Below, one piece after another: positions 52,995 to 61,118 of a DNA stretch of 64,000 nt. This stretch comes from Pedobacter nanyangensis (lineage in GTDB: Bacteria > Bacteroidota > Bacteroidia > Sphingobacteriales > Sphingobacteriaceae): positions 1 through 64,000 of the forward strand of contig NZ_QMHO01000013.1 of assembly GCF_003313505.1 (NCBI RefSeq), given 5' to 3'. A program made the translations under genes and the position numbers. The notes under the pieces were generated by a model, which did no database searches, had not been told where the DNA came from, and worked only from the letters and a program-made list of their open reading frames with translations. Within the stretch, counting starts at the first letter, position 1, and every line of letters begins with the position of its first letter.

Positions 52995-55220
52995 TTATTT
53001 CAATAACTCGGGGATACGTTTGTTGTTGCCCACAATCCATACGATATCCTCGTTTTCAAATACCAGGTTCGAATCTGGGTTCAGGATACGTTGGCCATTT
53101 CGTTCTATGCCTACAACCAATCCTTGGGTTTTTTCTCTAATGCCGCTGTCTCTAATGGTTTGCCCAAAAACGGGCGATTTACTGTTGATCACAATTTTTT
53201 GCAGGGACATGTCCTGTTTAGGGAAAGTTTCTTCTTCGCTCATTTCCGTATGGTCGCCTTCAAATAGGTGCTTTACACTTGCCAACTGATCATCGGTACC
53301 TATAACCAAAACCTTATCATTAGGGTATAAGCGTTCATCCCGTTTTGGTGTAGGGATCATGATCTTGCCACGCTCAATCATGGCAATGTTAATCCCGTAT
53401 TTCTCCCTCACGGCCAAGTCCACCAAGGTTTGTCCTACCAATTTCGATTCGGGAGCTACGGTAAGCTCCAACAAGTGGGTGTCCCAGGGTAAAATTTCAG
53501 GTTGTTTTTTGGCGGCTTCCCTGGCATTGAGGTTGTAGAAAAACCGGTTTTCCATACGTTCGTAAAAGCTTTGCAGTTTACGGGAGAAAATGACCATCAC
53601 CAAAATGATCAATCCAAGTGCAATGCCAGCGGCAATCCAGGTATCAAAAAATTCATACATCAGGAAGCCCACAAAGAAGATTCCCAAGGCAATTCTAAAA
53701 ATCTCAATGGCAATTAAAGGCCCCCGGGTATATCTTTTATTAAGCCACAAATGCGCGTATGCCGTTTTTTCAATCCTTTTTACCGACAGGGCCCATAAAA
53801 ACGGCGCCATGGTCAGGAAAGAAATAACTACACTAATGATTACTCCGTTTTTGCCATTGGTGATGTTATTTTCAATAAATGGGTGCAAATAGCGCGAAGC
53901 CAAAAACACGATGGCAATGATGATTACCGAGTGGATGATGGTGTTGATGATATACGATCTCAGTAGCACTTTCCAGTCGCTCAGGGTGGTAATGCCTTCG
54001 GTACTATTGCTGTAACGGCTAATGGCATCCAGCCATCTCTGCGGAAGGATCTTCGCCAGAAAATGATAAAAGCCTTCGGAGTATTTGATGAGATATGGGG
54101 TGGTAAAGGTGGTAATTGCCGATACTGCTACGGTAATTGGGTACAGGAAATCGCTGGTAACCTTTAAGCTCAAACCAAGTGTGGCAATAATGAAAGAGAA
54201 TTCTCCGATTTGGGTTAAACTTAATCCGGTTTGTACCGATGTTTTTAAAGGCTGTCCCGATAGTAAAGCGCCGCTCCCGGTGGTAATTAGCTTACCTACA
54301 ATAGTTACGCCTGTAATGATTAAAATTGGTTGCCAGTAGGCCAATAATATCTTAGGATCGATCAGCATGCCTACCGATACAAAGAAGATTGCCCCAAACA
54401 AATCTTTAACGGATTTAGTAAGATGTTCTATTTTTTCTGCTTGGGTGGTTTCTGCTAAAATAGAACCCATGATAAAGGCGCCCAAGGCAGGAGAAAAGCC
54501 AACTTTAACGGCTAAAATCACCATCACCAGGCATAAAGCTAAGGACACCACCAAAAGCATTTCATCGTTCATGAGTTTTTTGGTGAGCTTTAAAAATGTT
54601 GGGATGATGAAAATACCGCCCAAAAACCAGAGAATGAGGAAGAAGCTTAGTTTAAGTATGGAAATAAGCATGTCTGCACCGGCAAACTGCTGACTCACGG
54701 CTACGGTGGTAAGTAATACCATAATTAAAATAGCCGCCAAATCTTCTACAATAAGTGCCCCAAAAACCAAGTTTGCAAACTTTTTATGCTTTACGCCAAG
54801 TTCATCAAAGGCCCTAATGATGATGGTGGTTGAGGAAACGGACAGGACTGCCCCCAAGAAAATACTGTCCATGGTTTTCCAGCCCATGAGCTTTCCTGCA
54901 AAATAGCCAATCAAACACATGCCAATAATTTCTACCAATGCGGTAATTGAGGAGGAGCCCCCAACTTTTACCAGTTTCTTAAAGCTAAATTCTAATCCCA
55001 AACTAAAGAGCAAGAAAATAACCCCAATTTCGGCCCAAATGGTAATGTTGGCATTATCTGAAACGGTTGGGATAAATTTAAAATGCGGACCAACTAAAAG
55101 TCCTGCAATGATATAGCCTAAAACCAGGGGTTGTTTAATTTTTTTGAAAATAATGGTGGTGATACCACCTGCGGCAAGTATTAATCCTAAGTCTGCAATG
55201 AGTACCGGTAAGTGTGTCAT
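52995..55220 (-). CDS. Cation:proton antiporter with C-terminal TrkA-C domains (CPA2, KefB-like)
   Basis: 741 aa. Residues about 5-390 form a Na+/H+ exchanger domain (VLGYIIAGLLVGPHF, then LGAVLSVSSTTIIIRAFDEL). A second membrane part follows at about 415-540. Two TrkA-C (RCK_C) regulatory domains end the protein: about 580-655 (LLELTVAPESKLVGQTL) and 665-741 (IVINSKSPVFGQTIRDSGI). There is no TrkA-N nucleotide-binding domain between them, so NAD(H) gating as in KefB is not expected; the RCK_C pair may sense another ligand. K+ or Na+ specificity is open. Confidence 0.92.
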   Translation of the reverse strand: MTHLPVLIADLGLILAAGGITTIIFKKIKQPLVLGYIIAGLLVGPHFKFIPTVSDNANITIWAEIGVIFLLFSLGLEFSFKKLVKVGGSSSITALVEIIGMCLIGYFAGKLMGWKTMDSIFLGAVLSVSSTTIIIRAFDELGVKHKKFANLVFGALIVEDLAAILIMVLLTTVAVSQQFAGADMLISILKLSFFLILWFLGGIFIIPTFLKLTKKLMNDEMLLVVSLALCLVMVILAVKVGFSPALGAFIMGSILAETTQAEKIEHLTKSVKDLFGAIFFVSVGMLIDPKILLAYWQPILIITGVTIVGKLITTGSGALLSGQPLKTSVQTGLSLTQIGEFSFIIATLGLSLKVTSDFLYPITVAVSAITTFTTPYLIKYSEGFYHFLAKILPQRWLDAISRYSNSTEGITTLSDWKVLLRSYIINTIIHSVIIIAIVFLASRYLHPFIENNITNGKNGVIISVVISFLTMAPFLWALSVKRIEKTAYAHLWLNKRYTRGPLIAIEIFRIALGIFFVGFLMYEFFDTWIAAGIALGLIILVMVIFSRKLQSFYERMENRFFYNLNAREAAKKQPEILPWDTHLLELTVAPESKLVGQTLVDLAVREKYGINIAMIERGKIMIPTPKRDERLYPNDKVLVIGTDDQLASVKHLFEGDHTEMSEEETFPKQDMSLQKIVINSKSPVFGQTIRDSGIREKTQGLVVGIERNGQRILNPDSNLVFENEDIVWIVGNNKRIPELLK

Positions 55221-55280
55221 CTATGCTAAAAAATGTGTTGTTGAGTTGTTTACTATTTTGTTTGCAAGGGCAAAATGGTA

Positions 55281-55613
55281 TTACCAAAACGCATGTTTAG
55301 GATATAGGTAGTTGAAAACAGATTTATAATCGAGATATTTAAAAAATGAACCCCTCGGCTTAAAATCATTAGGTAGGGGAAGCGCCGTTTCTTTCTCGGC
55401 AATTTTGGGTAAAGCGTATTCGGCTATTGCGGTTCGGGCTTTTTGCAGAAGAAGCTTAATTTTTACAAAAACTGTTTTTTTATTTTTGTGAAAATCAGGG
55501 CTAAATGAAATATAGCTTGATAGATCTTTTGGGGTAGGGGATATGGTTTCGCCGGCAGATAACGAAAAGCAACAAACCATTAAGCATCCGCAAAAGAGTA
55601 ACATCAATCTCAT
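55281..55613 (-). CDS. Small secreted or membrane-anchored protein of unknown function
   Basis: 110 aa from the ATG at 55613; a TTG three codons upstream is less likely. The N-terminus MRLMLLFCGCLMVCCFSLSA is strongly hydrophobic with a cysteine-rich end, signal- or lipobox-like. The mature part is basic, with FHKNKKTVFVKIKLLLQKAR. It sits between ribF and the antiporter gene on the same strand. No family is recognised. Confidence 0.55.
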   Translation of the reverse strand: MRLMLLFCGCLMVCCFSLSAGETISPTPKDLSSYISFSPDFHKNKKTVFVKIKLLLQKARTAIAEYALPKIAEKETALPLPNDFKPRGSFFKYLDYKSVFNYLYPKHAFW

Positions 55614-55689
55614 AGCCCACAAAATACTAAAAAATATTGGGTTTTTGAACTATAAAATAGGTGCCAGCCGCTAAAAAGACACTTCGCTG

Positions 55690-56634
55690 TTATTTTCCTG
55701 CAAAAAAGGCCAACGTATCTTCTTTGTCTTTTTGCAGTTGTTTGGTTAAGGCCTCCAATCCGGTAAACTTCACATCTTCCCTTAAAAAAGCCAAAAAGTT
55801 CATCTTGATATTTTGGCCGTAGATTTCGCGGTTGAAATCAAAAATATTTACTTCAATGTTGCGTGTCATGCCGTTGATGGTAGGGCGTTGCCCGATATAG
55901 GCCATGCCACGGTATACTTCGGGGTTTTTCTCTTCGCCCATTTCTACGGTAACGGCATAAATACCGTCGCCAGGGATTAGTTTGTAGGTTTCTGGGACAA
56001 AGATGTTTGCGGTAGGAAAGCCAATCGTCCGTCCAATTTTATCACCTTTAATTACAGGACCATAAATAGAAAAAGCGTAGCCCAGATATTTGTTGGCCAA
56101 AGCTACGTCGCCATCTAATAATGCTTTTCGTATTTTGGTTGAGCTTACCGCAACATCGTTAATATCTTGTTCGGGTATTTCCTCTACCAGGTAGCCATAA
56201 TTGCTGGCATTTTGCATCAATGTGTTAATGTTTCCCAGCCTGTCTTTGCCAAAACGGTGGTCGTAGCCGATGATGATTTTTTTAGTTCCAATGGCATCCA
56301 CCAAAATATTCTTGATGTAGTCGGTGGCACTCAGGTTAGAGAAATCTCTGGTGAATGGGGTAATGATCAAATGGTCAACGCCTAGCCCTGCTAATATTTG
56401 GGCTTTCTCCTCAATGGTGTTGATCATTTTCAGCGCTTGGTTTTCGGGGTCGATAATCATCCGCGGGTGCGGGAAAAAAGTAAGCAATACACTTTCTCCT
56501 CCGGATGATTTTGCCAGTTCACAAAGCCGTTTGATGATTTTCTGATGGCCAAAATGAACCCCATCAAAAGTGCCAATGGTTACTATGGCATTGTCTAATT
56601 TCTTAAAATCCGAAAGTTGGGTATATCTCTTCAA
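55690..56634 (-). CDS. ribF: Bifunctional riboflavin kinase / FAD synthetase
   Basis: 314 aa. Makes FMN from riboflavin and FAD from FMN. The FAD synthetase half has TIGTFDGVHFGHQKII and a later SSTKIRKALLDG motif; the riboflavin kinase half (about 185-310) has GRTIGFPTANI and the NGMTRNIEVNIFDF region. The start is the TTG at 56634; there is no ATG between it and the conserved GTFDGVH motif, and a stop lies just upstream. It ends the ftsX-uppP-truB cluster, 100 bases after yitT. Confidence 0.94.
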   Translation of the reverse strand: MKRYTQLSDFKKLDNAIVTIGTFDGVHFGHQKIIKRLCELAKSSGGESVLLTFFPHPRMIIDPENQALKMINTIEEKAQILAGLGVDHLIITPFTRDFSNLSATDYIKNILVDAIGTKKIIIGYDHRFGKDRLGNINTLMQNASNYGYLVEEIPEQDINDVAVSSTKIRKALLDGDVALANKYLGYAFSIYGPVIKGDKIGRTIGFPTANIFVPETYKLIPGDGIYAVTVEMGEEKNPEVYRGMAYIGQRPTINGMTRNIEVNIFDFNREIYGQNIKMNFLAFLREDVKFTGLEALTKQLQKDKEDTLAFFAGK

Positions 56635-56734
56635 AATATTTAAATCTTTTTTAGGTTTAACCGCATAATAGCTAGTTTTTTGGCCATTAGCAAAGGTTCT
56701 ATGTATTGATGCTCCTCTCTTGGTAGCTAAAATC

Positions 56735-57598
56735 TTAATGGAAAGCCTGACGTTTTACGACGCCACCTTTCAAATCGGCAATTTGTTGTTGAACTACAAA
56801 AGCGTTAGGGTCTATTTCGTCAATCTTATCCTGTAGTTTGCTTAATTCCAGTTTGGTCACTACGGTGTAGATGATATCAATATCTTTTTTCTGCAAATAG
56901 CCGCCTTCGCCTTTGTAAATAGTTACACCGCGTTTCATGTCGTTGATGATAAATGATTTGATGATTTCATTTTCTTCGGATATAATGGTGACTCCCGTGT
57001 AGGCCTCCAAGCGGTTAACGATAAAATCAATGGTGTTGGTTGCTGAAAGGTAAGTTAATATGGCATATAAGGCTGTATCGATATTGATGAAATAAGCGGC
57101 AAAAAGGAAGATGACGATGTTGAGCATGAAGATGATGTTGCCTACGGTAAGCTGGCTGTTTCGGCTAATGTAAAGTGCAAGTACTTCGGTGCCATCAATT
57201 ACGCAGCCGCCACGCATAGCCAGGCCAATTCCTCCGCCCAAAAAGAACCCGCCAAAAAAGGCTACCAAAACCTTTTCATGTGTAATGGGCTGAAAGGGGA
57301 TAAAAATTAGGCCAATTGAAAGTGCGGTAATGGCAATGGCGGTTTTAAATGCAAAAACTTTTCCAATCTGTTTATACCCCAAAATAATAAAAGGGATATT
57401 GATCAGGATAATCAGGTAGGATAGCTTCCATCCGGTAAGGGTACTTACCAAAAGCGAAATGCCCGTAACCCCACCATCGATAAAATGTTCGGGCATTAAA
57501 AAACTTTTTAGGCCAAAACATGCCGAGATAACGCCAAGGCACATAAAGAGGATTTCTTTTGCCGAGCGTATTTTTTCTGCCTTGCTGGTTTTTTGCAT
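56735..57598 (-). CDS. YitT family membrane protein (DUF161 + DUF2179)
   Basis: 287 aa from the ATG at 57598; a GTG one codon upstream overlaps the truB stop (TAGTG). Five to six membrane helices at about 15-185 belong to the DUF161 part (IDGGVTGISLLVSTLTGWKL, GGGIGLAMRGGCVIDGTEVL). A cytosolic DUF2179 domain follows at about 210-285 (MKRGVTIYKGEGGYLQKKDI). Function in the family is uncertain. It is inserted between truB and ribF, which are often direct neighbours in this cluster. Confidence 0.9.
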   Translation of the reverse strand: MQKTSKAEKIRSAKEILFMCLGVISACFGLKSFLMPEHFIDGGVTGISLLVSTLTGWKLSYLIILINIPFIILGYKQIGKVFAFKTAIAITALSIGLIFIPFQPITHEKVLVAFFGGFFLGGGIGLAMRGGCVIDGTEVLALYISRNSQLTVGNIIFMLNIVIFLFAAYFINIDTALYAILTYLSATNTIDFIVNRLEAYTGVTIISEENEIIKSFIINDMKRGVTIYKGEGGYLQKKDIDIIYTVVTKLELSKLQDKIDEIDPNAFVVQQQIADLKGGVVKRQAFH

Positions 57599-57600
57599 CA

Positions 57601-58344
57601 CTAAGGTTGATTAGCGTTGTTTTTATTCTCTTCTTTCTTGGTACGAAGATAAGCAATCAACTCTTTGAGCTCAAAAGCATTGCTCAATAAAAAATTACCG
57701 CTCCTGGTGCGGGTTAATTTAGACAGATAGGCACCATTGCCCAGGGCTTTCCCAAAATCAGAAACCAATGACCTGATGTAGGTGCCTTTGCTACAAACTA
57801 CCCTGAAATCTATTTCGGGCAAGGCTACCCGGGTGATTTCGAACTCGCTAACGGTTACAAAACGTTTTTTAAGCTCAACTTCTTCGCCCAAACGAGCTTT
57901 TACGTAAAGCCGCTCGCCGTTTACTTTTACGGCCGAGTGGGCCGGGGGGTATTGCGAAATATCACCAATAAAAGGTTTGGTGGCTTCGTAAAGCTGTTCA
58001 TGGGTAATGTTGGAAATATCGAACCTGGCATCTATCTCGGTTTCCAGGTCAAAAGAAGGCGTAGTGGCCCCTAAAACCAACGTTCCGGTATATTCTTTTT
58101 CCTCTGCTTGGAAAGTATCAATCTGCTTGGTAAGCTTACCTGTACAGATAATCAATAAGCCGGTAGCCAAAGGATCTAAAGTACCAGCATGGCCCACCTT
58201 CAGTTTCAGCGGTTTTAGGGTGTTCCTGATTTTTCCAACCACGTCAAATGAAGTCCACTCATAAGGTTTGTTGATGAGCAGGAGTTCTCCCTCAGGGAAA
58301 TTAAATTCTGGAAATTCAGCGTTCGAGTTTTCTTCCTTAAGCAT
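57601..58344 (-). CDS. truB: tRNA pseudouridine(55) synthase TruB
   Basis: 247 aa. Makes pseudouridine 55 in the T-loop of tRNA. The catalytic Asp is D57 in VGHAGTLDPLATGLL; other family motifs are INKPYEWTS, PPAHSAVKVNG and CSKGTYIRSLVSDFGKALG. The ATG overlaps the uppP stop by one base (TAATG), so translational coupling is likely. The protein is shorter than E. coli TruB, lacking most of the C-terminal PUA region, which is common in Bacteroidota. Confidence 0.95.
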   Translation of the reverse strand: MLKEENSNAEFPEFNFPEGELLLINKPYEWTSFDVVGKIRNTLKPLKLKVGHAGTLDPLATGLLIICTGKLTKQIDTFQAEEKEYTGTLVLGATTPSFDLETEIDARFDISNITHEQLYEATKPFIGDISQYPPAHSAVKVNGERLYVKARLGEEVELKKRFVTVSEFEITRVALPEIDFRVVCSKGTYIRSLVSDFGKALGNGAYLSKLTRTRSGNFLLSNAFELKELIAYLRTKKEENKNNANQP

Positions 58345-59138
58345 TAAAGTATCGTAATTTCAATCCCGGCAAAGTACAATCCTAAAATAAGGATGCCTAT
58401 TGCAATTCTATACCACCCAAAGATACGGAAGCCGTGTTTTGTTAAGAAACTGATGAAAGATTTAATGGCAATGATGGCAACAATGAAGGCTACTACATTC
58501 CCGAAAAGCAATATCTTGATGTTGTCGGCATTTAAAAGTTCATAACCTTTTAGCAGCTTATATCCGGTTGCGGCCACCATGGTAGGTACAGCAAGGAAAA
58601 ATGAGAACTCTGCGGCAACGCTTTTGGTAAGCTTTTGCTGCATACCGCCAATAATGGTAGCGGCGCTCCTGCTCAAACCAGGAAAACACACGGCCAATAC
58701 TTGGTACAAGCCAATCTTGAAAGCAGTGGCATTGGTGATGTGGTTCTCGTTGGTTATCGTAGGATTTTTAAATATTTTATCGATAAATAGCAGGATAATC
58801 CCGCCCACCAATAAAATCACGGCGATGAAAATGGGGTTGCCCAGTTTACTGTCGATAAAATCGTTCAGTAAATAACCGAAAAGCAGCGCCGGTATTACCG
58901 CAATGGCCAGTTTAGCATAAAAGGCAAAACTGTTGAGGTTAACAAACTTTTTCCAGTAAACCACTACTACGGCAAGGATAGCTCCAAGTTGTATGGCAAT
59001 GGTAAAAAGCTTTACGAAATCATCGGTAGCGATGCCCATAATAGCACTGGCAATCACCATATGTCCGGTTGATGAAACAGGCAAAAACTCGGTCAGTCCT
59101 TCAATAATGGCAAGGATGAGGGCTTGTAAGTAATTCAT
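58344..59138 (-). CDS. uppP: Undecaprenyl-diphosphate phosphatase
   Basis: 264-aa membrane enzyme that recycles the lipid carrier of cell wall synthesis by hydrolysing undecaprenyl diphosphate. The active-site signatures are EGLTEFLPVSSTGHM near the N-terminus and PGLSRSAATIIGG at about 155-167. About eight membrane helices. It is the third gene of the ftsX-DUF3098-uppP-truB operon and overlaps truB by one base. Confidence 0.96.
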   Translation of the reverse strand: MNYLQALILAIIEGLTEFLPVSSTGHMVIASAIMGIATDDFVKLFTIAIQLGAILAVVVVYWKKFVNLNSFAFYAKLAIAVIPALLFGYLLNDFIDSKLGNPIFIAVILLVGGIILLFIDKIFKNPTITNENHITNATAFKIGLYQVLAVCFPGLSRSAATIIGGMQQKLTKSVAAEFSFFLAVPTMVAATGYKLLKGYELLNADNIKILLFGNVVAFIVAIIAIKSFISFLTKHGFRIFGWYRIAIGILILGLYFAGIEITIL

Positions 59139-59188
59139 TTAGGAATTTACGATTTTAGAATTTCGACGGCAATATCAGGGAAAATGGG

Positions 59189-59416
59189 TTATTTTTTCAA
59201 TACCGCATACACGCCAAATGCGAAACCGAACAAAACCACTAAAGGAGCAATCAAAGTTCTTCTGGTATCGTAAATGTCGCCGTCGGCACCCATCATCAAA
59301 ATAAAGCCAAGCACTACAATGGCGATACTGATTAATAATAATTGATAGTTCTTCTTGCTGAACACTAATTCTTCTTTTTGTTTCTGCGTTGCAGAAGTAG
59401 ATTTTTGATCTGCCAT
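59189..59416 (-). CDS. DUF3098 small membrane protein
   Basis: 75 aa. A charged N-terminus is followed by two membrane helices (about 26-45 and 52-72) around the short loop GADGDIYDTRRTLIAPLVVL, the hallmark of DUF3098 in Bacteroidota. Its ATG overlaps the ftsX stop by one base. The constant position next to ftsX suggests an envelope role linked to cell division, which is inference. Confidence 0.85.
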   Translation of the reverse strand: MADQKSTSATQKQKEELVFSKKNYQLLLISIAIVVLGFILMMGADGDIYDTRRTLIAPLVVLFGFAFGVYAVLKK

Positions 59417-60294
59417 TATCTGTATAAATCGTAAATTTTTAAACGTAAATATTTGCTTACCGCAAACCAGGTGCTAATTGCGGTAATGAAAATGCCAATG
59501 GCAATCATGCTGATAAATACCACACCAAACTCGGTAAAGTTTCTCAGGATGATAATTTCTGGCAGCTCTTGCTGAGCATAATATAGCAATCCCAAAAGGA
59601 TAATAATTGCAATAAAAGAAGCAATGATACCGTGCAGTGCGGCCACCAGGATAAAAGGTTGTCTGATAAAATTTTTGGTAGCACCTACCAATTGCATGCT
59701 TTTGATGAGGAAACGTTGCGAGAAAATGGCCAAACGAATGGTGTTGTTGATCAAAGCAACGGCAATAATCAAAAGGATTACCGCAAAGCCAAGTACTACT
59801 AAACTAATGGTGTTGATATTTTTGTTCACCATATCAATTAAGGAACTTTGATAAACCACTTCCTTCACGATAGGATTTTTCTCGATGTTCTTTCTTAGCG
59901 CATCAATGTTTTGGTTGTTGGCATAATCAGCTTTTAAATACACGTCAATGCTTGAAAGTAAGGGATTATAGCCCAAAAAATTCACAAAATCTTCCCCTAA
60001 ATCTTTGGTAAGGTTGTGCTGTGCCACTTCTTTATTCACATACTGTGTTTGCTTAACGGCAATATTGTTGTCCAAAGTTTTCTTAAAAGCCAGTACTTCG
60101 GTTTCTTTGGCACCTTCATCTACAATGATGTTAAGTACAATGTTTTCTTTTACATAGTTAGACAAGTTTTTGGCGTGTACCAAGATTAAACCAAGCATGC
60201 CCAACATTAACAACACTAAAGCGATACTAAAAATAGTAGAAACGTATACTGTTTTGGTTTTTTTTGCGGCTTGGCTTACTTCAAATTCTTCCAT
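59416..60294 (-). CDS. ftsX: Cell division ABC transporter permease FtsX
   Basis: 292 aa, inner membrane. Four membrane helices (about 22-42, 165-190, 215-240, 255-280) and a large periplasmic loop (about 45-160, with NIVLNIIVDEGAKETEVLAF). With the ATPase FtsE it activates peptidoglycan hydrolases at the division site. ftsE is not adjacent, as is usual in Bacteroidota. First gene of the minus-strand operon. A TATTTTCG sequence about 15-25 bases upstream approximates a -7 box. Confidence 0.92.
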   Translation of the reverse strand: MEEFEVSQAAKKTKTVYVSTIFSIALVLLMLGMLGLILVHAKNLSNYVKENIVLNIIVDEGAKETEVLAFKKTLDNNIAVKQTQYVNKEVAQHNLTKDLGEDFVNFLGYNPLLSSIDVYLKADYANNQNIDALRKNIEKNPIVKEVVYQSSLIDMVNKNINTISLVVLGFAVILLIIAVALINNTIRLAIFSQRFLIKSMQLVGATKNFIRQPFILVAALHGIIASFIAIIILLGLLYYAQQELPEIIILRNFTEFGVVFISMIAIGIFITAISTWFAVSKYLRLKIYDLYR

Positions 60295-60577
60295 ATGTAC
60301 TCAATTGTTTCTGCGAAAATAAGTAAAGATAAGCTAAAACTTAAATTATGCGCTTATTGTTTTGTGTAAACAACTTTTTTGTAGATCCAAAGTTGCGAAA
60401 AAATGTTTTGGTTTCATGTATTTTAACATTCCTTAACTAAGTTTTTATGAACGGTTAACCACCGATTTTAGCCTTCGCAAATCATGTTTTTTGCTCAACA
60501 GAATACGAGTGGCACACGTATTGTTAACGGAATGTCATCTAAGTTGCGCAGTTAAATAACCCTAACCCTTAAAACAA

Positions 60578-61000
60578 ATGAGAAAACAAGTTGTATTGCT
60601 AGGCGCTATCTTAATTGCCATGGTTATTTTCGGCAGCTGTAAGAAACAGGACGAGGCCACCAAACCACTTTCTGAAAAGCTTTTTGGCCGATGGTCGGTA
60701 GAGAAAGTGGTTACCACCACGCAAACAGGAACAGGCACTCAATCTGCCACTCAAAATTATCAGGCATCAGATTACATGGACTTCAGGAAAAGCGAAAACA
60801 ATGACGTTGAGGTGAAATTGGGAGCCAATACCAGTTTAGGCACTTTTACCACCACTGTTGACCAAACGTTGTACCTAACCATTTTTGGCAAAAGCTTGGT
60901 TTGTCAAATGGACCAAATCACCGATAGCAGAGCCCAATTTACGGGTACGGTTACGGGCTCAAATCCCAAAGTAACAGAAACCTACTATTTATATCGATAA
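60578..61000 (+). CDS. Lipocalin-like lipoprotein
   Basis: 140 aa. The lipoprotein signal ends VIFGSCKKQDE. The mature part opens with a LFGRWSVEKV motif and has an alternating beta pattern (TVDQTLYLTIFGKSLVCQMD) consistent with a small lipocalin-like fold. Similar size and layout to the protein at 20181-20603. It has its own terminator; function unknown. Confidence 0.75.
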   Translation: MRKQVVLLGAILIAMVIFGSCKKQDEATKPLSEKLFGRWSVEKVVTTTQTGTGTQSATQNYQASDYMDFRKSENNDVEVKLGANTSLGTFTTTVDQTLYLTIFGKSLVCQMDQITDSRAQFTGTVTGSNPKVTETYYLYR

Positions 61001-61022
61001 AACCAAAAATAAGTTGATGAAG

Positions 61023-61052
61023 CACCGCTATTTCCCGTAGCGGTGTTTTTTG
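61023..61052 (+). terminator. Terminator of the lipoprotein gene
   Basis: CACCGCTA / TAGCGGTG is a perfect 8-bp stem with a 7-base loop (61023-61045), followed by seven bases that are all T. It lies 20 bases after the stop codon. Confidence 0.9.
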
Positions 61053-61085
61053 TTTAAAGCTTTACCAAAACAGGCTTAATTTCCT

Positions 61086-61093
61086 TACTTTTG
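61086..61093 (+). promoter_or_regulatory. -7 box of leuS
   Basis: TACTTTTG fits TAnnTTTG and lies 25 bases before the leuS ATG. The -33 element is not convincing. Confidence 0.5.
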
Positions 61094-61118
61094 CAAACTA
61101 TTTAGAAACAGCATATTA